A stretch of DNA of 20,286 nucleotides from JAPLDA01 sp043742705 (GTDB taxonomy: Bacteria; Bacteroidota; Bacteroidia; AKYH767-A; 2013-40CM-41-45), in contig JAYTXY010000005.1 of NCBI GenBank assembly GCA_043742705.1, forward strand, positions 1 to 20,286, written 5' to 3'. Position 1 is the stretch's first letter, and every line of letters starts with the position of its first letter. Shown piece after piece: positions 14,638-20,286 of the stretch. The translations under genes and the position numbers were made by a program. The notes below the pieces were generated by a model. The model made no database searches, had not been told where the DNA came from, and worked only from the letters and a program-made list of their open reading frames with translations.

Positions 14638-15072
14638 TTACTTCTTCCATTTCAGTTGAAGTTCTCCTGACTTGTAATCAATCACACCGTTGAATTGAAC
14701 CAGTAAGTCGCTTCCAAGCACACCATCAATTTCGTGCAAGCCCAGTTTCCCGTATGATTCATTCACGTGTGAAAGATCGAGCAAAATAGTTTTGAAATTT
14801 GTCAGCAACAGTTCACCGAATTTAATTTTTCTGATCACGGCAGAGTGAGTCTGCATGCTGTTCGTTCCAAGACCTGTTGAAAGTTTTTCATTCGCGTCAA
14901 ACTCTTTTTCGTCCACAAATTTTTTGATCTGCTCTTTATCAAAAACTGTTTTGGATGCGCCCGTGTCAACGAGCATCCATGCTTTTTTATTGTTGATGGA
15001 AGACTGGATCAGCAAATGGAAGCCGTCTTCTTCAATGGATAAAAACCGGATGGGTAAAATAGTTTTTTTCAT
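14638..15072 (-). CDS. Retropepsin-like (clan AA) aspartic protease
   Basis: 144 residues from ATG at 15072 (MKKTILPIRF). An earlier in-frame TTG at 15090 lies inside the mdh terminator and is not credible. The catalytic motif VDTGASKTVFD (D36-T-G) is the aspartic protease signature, and GVLGSDLL near residue 119 is the matching hydrophobic-hydrophobic-G turn of single-domain, dimeric retropepsin-like enzymes. A second short segment (GLGTNSMQ) could form part of the flap. There is no signal peptide, so it is probably cytoplasmic. Bacterial members of this type are mostly uncharacterised; substrate unknown. It lies downstream of mdh on the same strand, separated by a strong terminator, so it probably has its own promoter or relies on read-through. 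Confidence 0.87.
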   Translation of the reverse strand: MKKTILPIRFLSIEEDGFHLLIQSSINNKKAWMLVDTGASKTVFDKEQIKKFVDEKEFDANEKLSTGLGTNSMQTHSAVIRKIKFGELLLTNFKTILLDLSHVNESYGKLGLHEIDGVLGSDLLVQFNGVIDYKSGELQLKWKK

Positions 15073-15081
15073 AGCAGCAGG

Positions 15082-15120
15082 ATAAAACAAAAAGGCATTC
15101 GCCCATGGAGAATGCCTTTT
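15082..15120 (-). terminator. Rho-independent terminator downstream of mdh
   Basis: On the minus strand AAAAGGCATTC (15120-15110) and GAATGCCTTTT (15100-15090) form an 11-bp stem around a 9-base loop, followed by TTGTTTT. It starts 21 bases past the mdh stop. Confidence 0.85.
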
Positions 15121-15141
15121 GATAATGCAAAAATCAGTTCA

Positions 15142-16083
15142 TCATTTAACAGGAACCTGCATGTTGTCGAGTACATCCATCACTTCTTTCACGGATCGTG
15201 CTGATTCATGAACAAGTTTCATTTCATCTGCAGTGAGTTTCAATTCGATGATTTGTTCGATTCCTTTTTTACCAAGTTTCACAGGAACTCCAAGGTAAAT
15301 ATCTTTTAATCCGTATTCACCTTTCAGCAAGGCGCAGCAAGGGAAAATTCGTTTCTGATCTTTTACAATTGCTTCAACCATTTGCGCAGCAGCAGCACCG
15401 GGAGCATACCAGGCAGAAGTTCCCATCAGGTTTACCAGTTCTCCTCCGCCTTTTTTGGTGCGGTCAACAATGGCATCGAGTTTATCTTTCGATAAAAGTT
15501 CAGTTACCGGAATTCCGCCAACCGTTGTATAACGTGGAAGAGGAACCATGGTGTCGCCATGACCACCCATCAGCACTGCCTGGATATCTTTCGGAGATGT
15601 GTTCAATGCTTCTGCAAGAAACGCGCGATACCTTGCGGTGTCAAGAATTCCCGCCATCCCGAAAACCCTTGATGAATCAATCTTTGCAGTTACGTAAGCG
15701 CAGTAAGTCATTACGTCAAGCGGGTTGGAGACAACAACGATGATTGTATCCGGAGAATATTTTACAATGTTCTCGGTAACGGTGCGAACAATTCCTGCAT
15801 TGGTAGCGATCAAATCATCGCGGCTCATTCCCGGTTTGCGCGGAAGACCGGATGTGATAACAACTACATCGGAGTTTGCTGTTTTCGAATAATCATTCGT
15901 AGAGCCTGTTAGCCGTGTATCATATAAATTGATGGGAGCTGTTTGCCAGATGTCGAGCGACTTGCCCTCAGCAGTACCTTCTTTGATGTCGAGTAATACG
16001 ACTTCATGCACAAAATCTTTTTCCGCGATCACATTCGCGCAGGTAGCTCCTACGTTTCCGGCTCCGACAACAGTAACTTTCAT
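15142..16083 (-). CDS. mdh: NAD-dependent malate dehydrogenase
   Basis: 313 residues, the usual length of LDH-like bacterial malate dehydrogenases. It interconverts malate and oxaloacetate with NAD in the cytoplasm (citric acid cycle). The Rossmann glycine motif VGAGNVGATCA is at residues 6-16, with the NAD-binding acidic residue in LLDIKEG. The substrate loop GLPRKPGMSRDDL has the paired arginines that select a dicarboxylate. VVVSNPLDVMTYCAY holds the conserved Asn, GILDTARYR supplies the next substrate Arg, and GGHGDTMVPLPR carries the catalytic His of the Asp-His pair. All expected catalytic residues are present, so it should be active. It is followed by a strong terminator and is divergent from 16503 across a 419-bp gap; transcribed alone. 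Confidence 0.96.
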   Translation of the reverse strand: MKVTVVGAGNVGATCANVIAEKDFVHEVVLLDIKEGTAEGKSLDIWQTAPINLYDTRLTGSTNDYSKTANSDVVVITSGLPRKPGMSRDDLIATNAGIVRTVTENIVKYSPDTIIVVVSNPLDVMTYCAYVTAKIDSSRVFGMAGILDTARYRAFLAEALNTSPKDIQAVLMGGHGDTMVPLPRYTTVGGIPVTELLSKDKLDAIVDRTKKGGGELVNLMGTSAWYAPGAAAAQMVEAIVKDQKRIFPCCALLKGEYGLKDIYLGVPVKLGKKGIEQIIELKLTADEMKLVHESARSVKEVMDVLDNMQVPVK

Positions 16084-16502
16084 AAATGGTTGTGTTTAAT
16101 TTAAGAGTCCGAAATTAGACACGAAACATTGAATTAAAAAATTTTGAGACGTTATTTTTTCCTTTCAGGGTAGATATTTTCTGTGAAAATGAGCCCTAAA
16201 GGGTAAAAATGCGGACAGCCAAATATCTCTTGTTTTTTAACAGAATATACCTTAATTTTCGTACGAAATGTTGAATTCTAAGTTGTTATAGAAGTCATCC
16301 GCTCAAAAATCAAAGAGTTGTGATGATCATTCCAAATTGAAGAAACATTGGATGTGAGCCAAAAGGTTGTTTTGAAAAAGTTGATTGATTTTTCTTTCGA
16401 TCGTATATTTCATATAGGTTATTCAGAAGGATCAGTTTCATTAGGTGCGTTGATGAATGATTCTATGTATGCGATGAAAGTATATTAATCCTTAAGTATG
16501 AA
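16084..16502. other. Long intergenic region with a compound inverted repeat and an orphan open frame
   Basis: No confident gene lies in these 419 bases. It contains a nested inverted repeat at 16172-16228 (AGATATTT / AAATATCT outer arms, CTGT / ACAG inside, and CCCTAAAGGG at 16194-16203 in the centre). On the plus strand a start-less open frame runs from 16327 to TAA at 16486-16488, reading SFQIEETLDVSQKVVLKKLI onward (53 codons) after two in-frame stops at 16321-16326. It may be a gene remnant. No good TAnnTTTG box was found for either flanking gene. Confidence 0.5.
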
Positions 16503-16880
16503 ATGAAGAAATTCCAGTATATAAGTTTAGTTTTTCTTTTTCTGATTTACTTACCGTGTAGTGCTCAAAATGCCCAACAATCAAAGGTTCCAGGCGTTAA
16601 TAGGGAATTCTATGTGGTTGAAGTGCGTGGACTTTTGTCAGAAGAACAGGCGAATCAATTGGACAAGACTATTCTTGCTGATCAGCATTTTGTGAAGTGT
16701 TCAACGGATTATAAAGGCAATACGATTTATGTTGTTGCGCAAAAAGGAATTCGAATCGAGGATGTCAAGCACTTTACAAGTCAGTTTAATCTTGTAATTA
16801 CTCGCTATACAGAAGAATATTCAGACAAGAACATTGAAGATTGGAATACAGAGAACAAGAATAAAGAATTAAATAAATAG
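16503..16880 (+). CDS. Small exported protein of unknown function upstream of the giant repeat protein
   Basis: 125 residues. The N-terminus MKKFQYISLVFLFLIYLPCSAQ is a signal peptide cleaved near residue 22. The mature chain FYVVEVRGLLSEEQANQLDK..., then STDYKGNTIYVVAQKGIRIED, VKHFTSQFNLVITRYTEEY has the beta-alpha-beta-beta-alpha-beta rhythm of a ferredoxin-like/HMA-type fold but no CxxC metal pair. A charged, Asn-rich tail closes it. I do not recognise the family. Its TAG stop is separated from the next ATG by a single G, so the two genes are almost certainly translated from one mRNA, and the product may be an accessory or chaperone of the secreted giant protein (inference). Confidence 0.75.
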   Translation: MKKFQYISLVFLFLIYLPCSAQNAQQSKVPGVNREFYVVEVRGLLSEEQANQLDKTILADQHFVKCSTDYKGNTIYVVAQKGIRIEDVKHFTSQFNLVITRYTEEYSDKNIEDWNTENKNKELNK

Positions 16881-16881
16881 G

Positions 16882-19800
16882 ATGTTTCATTTTACTTTTT
16901 CCAGGTATGACTTTTATTCATCTTCCTTTTTCAAGGGAAAGGTTTTTCTATTTTTTGTTTTTGCTATGCTTCGGTTTTCAAATGTGATGGCCCAGCCTGC
17001 GAATGATCTTTGTGCTGCAGCTCAGTCTGTAATTTCGAATGGAACCTGTTATCCAGGAACAACTGTTGCAGCCACTGATAACTGGACAGGATCTGTCGGG
17101 TGTCAGGGAGGAGGAACACGTCCCGATGTCTGGTATTCATTTGTTGCAACGGGAACACAGGTGTCAATTAATATCGGAGGTGGAACGGCTACAACTGTTG
17201 AATTTGTTTTGGTTTCAGGTACATGTGGCGGTTTTAATTTAGTCGGAAGTCAGTGTGGAGCTGCGCCACTAACTGGTGCAGTTACCGGCTTAACTCCAGG
17301 TGTCACATATTACTATACGGTTTCTACCCCAAGCGCGGGAACGGGAACGTTCAATACATGTGTTACTACCACAACACCTGCCGGGGGATTATCGAATGAT
17401 AACCCTTGTGGAGCAACACCATTACCTGTCAACGGATCTTGTACATTTTCCACCTATACAAATGTTGGCGCTACAGGCACCGGAGGTGTACCCGCTCCGG
17501 GTTGCGCGAACTATCCGGATTATCAGGCTACTGATGTTTGGTTTACAGTTACAGTTCCTGCAACGGGTGCGATTAGTTTTGATTCTAATACCGGAACTTT
17601 GACAGACGGAGGGATGGCTGTCTATTCAGGTAGCTGTGGTTCACTAAGTCTTATCCGATGCGATGATGATGGAAGTGCTAATGGCCTGATGCCGGCTATG
17701 ACAATCCAAGGTCAAACCCCCGGGGCAACATTATGGGTGAGGTTTTGGGGTTACGGAGCTAACAACACAGGTACATTTCGATTGTGTGCTTCTGTTTTCA
17801 CTCCGCCACCTCCAAGTGTTCAGGATTGTCCGAATGCAATTCCGATTTGTCAGAATGTATATAGTACTTCGGTGTCTTATTCCGGAACAGGAAACATTCC
17901 AAATGAAATTAATCCTTTAATCAGTTGTCTTGCATCCGGTGAGCGATCCGATGTATGGTATACATTCACTGTACAAAACAGCGGAAACCTGAATTTCACG
18001 ATTACGCCAAATAATCTTCCGGAAGATTATGACTGGGCAGTATATAATCTGACAAATGCCACGTGTGCGCAGATCGCTACGAACGCTGCGCTTAGTGTGA
18101 GCTGTAACTACTCTGCTACCGGAGGTAACACCGGACCAACAGGAGGAAGTGCCTTGAATTCACAAAATGCAGCAGGCACTCCTTTTAACGCGCAGATACC
18201 AGTTGTAGCCGGACAGACGTATGTAGTGAACGTGAGTAACTTTTCTCTTTCTCAAAACGGATACACCATTGATTTCGGTGCTTCCTCAGCAACAATTTTT
18301 GACGTTACACCTCCGCAACTTCAAACGGTTACAGCACCGGCTACCTGCGGAAGTACTACATTGGTTTTAAATTTTTCCGAAAATATTTTATGCAGTACCA
18401 TTCAGAACGCAGATTTTTCTTTGACAGGTCCGGCAGGTCCTTATACAGTTACCGGTTGGTCATCTCCCGGCTGTACAATTGGAGCTCTCTATGACAGGGT
18501 CGTTACGTTGACTATAACTCCCGCAATGAAGAATGGCAACTATTCAGTCTGCTTAACAAATGCTTCCGGCTCAGTTACTGACTTATGCGGAAATGTTGCC
18601 CCTCCGGCTTGTCGCAATTTCACAATCAATCCAATAACATTTGCTGCTTCAGTAACCTCTTGCGGAACGTATACTTTCCCATGGGGAGGAACAACAAATA
18701 CTTCCGGAAGTTATCCCCACACATACACCGGTGCTTCAGGTTGCGACAGTATTGTTACAATCACCGTAACCATCGCTACTGCTTATACCACTGCATTGAG
18801 CGCAACCATCTGTGCGAGTGCGACCTACAATTTACCCTGGGGCGGAACCGGAGTTGCGGGCCCGAACCTGCATCACTATACAGCAATCAATGGTTGCGAC
18901 AGTGCAGTTACAATCACGCTTACAATTAACCCGGTTTATGCAACACCTGTTAGTATAAGCACATGTTCGAATGTGCCATACATTTTACCCTGGGGCGGAA
19001 CCGGAGTTGCCGGTGCGAACCTTCATCACTACACAACAATAAATGGTTGTGACAGTGCGGTAACGATAACCTTAACAATCAATTCGACTTACACTACACC
19101 TGTGAACGCGAGCACTTGTGCCAGTCAACCTTATAATTTACCCTGGGGCGGAACAGGAGTAGCGGGAGCGAATACACATTTGTATCAATCGATCAGGGGA
19201 TGCGACAGTACTGTCACAATTAATTTGACGATAGGTGCCAGCATAACAACAAATATTAACGCAAGCACTTGTATTAATCATCCATACATTTTACCATGGG
19301 GAGGAACAGGAGTATTGGGACCGAATTCTCACCTGTATACGTCGGTTACCGGTTGCGATAGTACGGTTACAATCACTTTAGCGATTAATCCGATTTATAC
19401 GACACCTGTCAGTGCGTCAACGTGTTCGAATGTTCCATACAATTTACCATGGGGCGGAACCGGAGTAGCGGGACCGAATACACATCTGTATCAAACCGTG
19501 AACGGATGTGACAGTACAGTTACAATCACACTTACAATCAACCCGATCTACACGACACCAGTCACTGCATCAACCTGTTCAAATGTACCATACAATTTAC
19601 CATGGGGCGGAACAGGAATAGCCGGGCTGAACACGCATTTGTATCAATCGATCAGGGGATGCGATAGCACAGTAACAATCACACTTACAATTAACCCGGT
19701 TTATACTACTCCAATCAGTGCAAGAACATGTTCAAACCTCCCATATAACTTACCATGGGGCGGAACAGGCGTTGCAGGGCCGAATACACATCTGTATCAA

Positions 19801-20286
19801 ACCGTGAATGGATGCGATAGTACCGTTATAATCACACTCACGATCAACCCGATCTTCACCACGCCAATCACTGCAAGTACATGTGCGAACGTAACGTACA
19901 ATTTGCCATGGGGAGGAACAGGAATTTCAGGACCAAACACGCATGTATATCAAACAGTGAATGGATGCGACAGTACAGTTACTATCACTTTAACGCTCAA
20001 TCCGATCTATACTACTCCGATCAGCGCAAGTACATGTTCAAATGTACCATACAATTTACCATGGGGCGGAACAGGAGTATCTGGCCCGAACACCCATTTG
20101 TATCAAGCAGTGAACGGATGTGACAGCACAGTAACAATTACTTTAACGATCAATCCAATTTACACGACACCAGTCACTGCATCAACCTGTTCAAATGTTC
20201 CATACAATTTACCGTGGGGTGGAACAGGAGTAGCGGGAGCAAACTCGCATTTGTATCAGTCAGTGAAAGGTTGTGATAGTACAGTT
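16882..20286 (+). CDS. Giant secreted repeat protein, 3' end outside the window
   Basis: 1135 codons visible without a stop. ATG at 16882 gives a long N-terminus with a hydrophobic core (KVFLFFVFAMLRF) and cleavage near VMAQ (residue 38); a later ATG at 16966 would leave a shorter signal. Domains: two PPC-like jelly-roll modules (about 40-155, DVWYSF; about 170-312, TDVWFTVTVP and CDDDGS), a third module typical of gliding-associated Bacteroidota proteins (about 315-470, RSDVWYTFTV and DYDWAVYNL), an Ig-like segment (about 474-582, PPQLQTV to GNVAPPAC), then 11 repeats of 51 residues from about 584 to the edge. By family, such proteins end in a T9SS type B (gliding motility-associated) sorting domain, which would lie beyond the window. 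Likely a cell-surface adhesin or matrix protein. Many paired cysteines suggest disulfides. Confidence 0.88.
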   Translation, partial: MFHFTFSRYDFYSSSFFKGKVFLFFVFAMLRFSNVMAQPANDLCAAAQSVISNGTCYPGTTVAATDNWTGSVGCQGGGTRPDVWYSFVATGTQVSINIGGGTATTVEFVLVSGTCGGFNLVGSQCGAAPLTGAVTGLTPGVTYYYTVSTPSAGTGTFNTCVTTTTPAGGLSNDNPCGATPLPVNGSCTFSTYTNVGATGTGGVPAPGCANYPDYQATDVWFTVTVPATGAISFDSNTGTLTDGGMAVYSGSCGSLSLIRCDDDGSANGLMPAMTIQGQTPGATLWVRFWGYGANNTGTFRLCASVFTPPPPSVQDCPNAIPICQNVYSTSVSYSGTGNIPNEINPLISCLASGERSDVWYTFTVQNSGNLNFTITPNNLPEDYDWAVYNLTNATCAQIATNAALSVSCNYSATGGNTGPTGGSALNSQNAAGTPFNAQIPVVAGQTYVVNVSNFSLSQNGYTIDFGASSATIFDVTPPQLQTVTAPATCGSTTLVLNFSENILCSTIQNADFSLTGPAGPYTVTGWSSPGCTIGALYDRVVTLTITPAMKNGNYSVCLTNASGSVTDLCGNVAPPACRNFTINPITFAASVTSCGTYTFPWGGTTNTSGSYPHTYTGASGCDSIVTITVTIATAYTTALSATICASATYNLPWGGTGVAGPNLHHYTAINGCDSAVTITLTINPVYATPVSISTCSNVPYILPWGGTGVAGANLHHYTTINGCDSAVTITLTINSTYTTPVNASTCASQPYNLPWGGTGVAGANTHLYQSIRGCDSTVTINLTIGASITTNINASTCINHPYILPWGGTGVLGPNSHLYTSVTGCDSTVTITLAINPIYTTPVSASTCSNVPYNLPWGGTGVAGPNTHLYQTVNGCDSTVTITLTINPIYTTPVTASTCSNVPYNLPWGGTGIAGLNTHLYQSIRGCDSTVTITLTINPVYTTPISARTCSNLPYNLPWGGTGVAGPNTHLYQTVNGCDSTVIITLTINPIFTTPITASTCANVTYNLPWGGTGISGPNTHVYQTVNGCDSTVTITLTLNPIYTTPISASTCSNVPYNLPWGGTGVSGPNTHLYQAVNGCDSTVTITLTINPIYTTPVTASTCSNVPYNLPWGGTGVAGANSHLYQSVKGCDSTV
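18631..20286 (+). repeat. Tandem 153-bp (51-residue) coding repeat array, 11 copies, last one cut by the edge
   Basis: The Trp codon of the PWGG core falls at 18682, 18838, 18991, 19144, 19297, 19450, 19603, 19756, 19909, 20062 and 20215: first spacing 156 bases, then exactly 153 each time. The consensus unit reads ASTCSNVPYNLPWGGTGVAG, PNTHLYQTVNGCDSTVTITL, then TINPIYTTPVT. Each unit has two cysteines (STC and GCDS), likely a disulfide. The first copy is the most divergent (FPWGGTTNTSG); later ones are near-identical in protein and similar in DNA. Confidence 0.95.

Noticed and set aside
15369..15743. 124-codon plus-strand open frame
   Set aside because: Antisense to mdh, which is fully supported by catalytic motifs.
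16110..16117. mdh -7 box (TAATTTCG, minus strand)
   Set aside because: One mismatch to TAnnTTTG and no TTG at -33 spacing; too weak to list.
18585..18929. Open frames in other frames of the repeat array (also 17300-17602 and 19881-20123)
   Set aside because: They are out-of-frame readings of the giant repeat protein and inherit its periodicity.
18631..20286. Regular repeats resembling a CRISPR array
   Set aside because: The period is 153 bases, it stays in one open reading frame and the whole unit (not only part) is conserved; this is a protein repeat.

Overview
The window looks like chromosomal DNA of a free-living or uncultured member of the Bacteroidota. The evidence is that at least four proteins look like type IX secretion (T9SS) cargo, with signal peptides ending in AQ-type cleavage sites and C-terminal sorting domains. 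Several genes are preceded by TAnnTTTG boxes, the Bacteroidota -7 promoter element, in two cases with a correctly spaced TTG/TTTG -33 element. Small lipoproteins carry C-K-K-E after the lipobox, and the base composition is moderately AT-rich. I saw no tRNA, rRNA, CRISPR array, transposase or phage gene.

Layout. 1-403 (-): the N-terminal part of a YajQ/DUF520 protein running off the left edge. 577-7178: a block of secreted surface proteins. Two full-length paralogous FG-GAP/VCBS proteins face each other (577-2865 + and 4905-7178 -) and flank an SBBP-type beta-propeller protein (2986-4593 +). The gap between the convergent genes holds a decayed palindromic (MITE-like) element, one arm of which recurs as an exact 22-bp inverted copy upstream of the propeller gene. 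7265-9911 (-): a tight three-gene operon, in transcription order a KdsA-type 3-deoxy-ulosonate-phosphate synthase, a transaldolase/fructose-6-phosphate-aldolase-like protein fused to a KdsD-type CBS pair, and a KdsC-like HAD phosphatase. 10217-11575 (+): a secreted M43 (cytophagalysin/PAPP-A-like) metalloprotease, separated by a bidirectional terminator from 11632-13152 (-). That second locus is a heavy-metal-associated (HMA) exported protein translationally coupled to an outer-membrane protein gene that carries a one-base frameshift. 13306-14621 (+): two related small lipoproteins and a DCC-family thiol-disulfide protein. 14638-16083 (-): a retropepsin-like protease and malate dehydrogenase with a clear terminator between them. 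16503-20286 (+): a small exported protein followed one base later by a giant repeat-containing secreted protein that runs off the right edge. Its last ~1.66 kb here are 11 copies of a 51-residue (153-bp) Cys-containing repeat.

How the genes work together. The most interesting unit is the 7265-9911 operon. It has the gene content of a KDO module, but the slot expected for arabinose-5-phosphate isomerase (KdsD, SIS-CBS-CBS) is taken by an aldolase-fold enzyme carrying the same kind of CBS tail and altered active-site residues. This suggests either an isomerase-independent supply of the sugar phosphate acceptor or synthesis of a KDO-like variant sugar. Most of the rest is cell-envelope and secretion biology (T9SS cargo, metal-linked exported proteins), plus housekeeping genes (mdh, yajQ).
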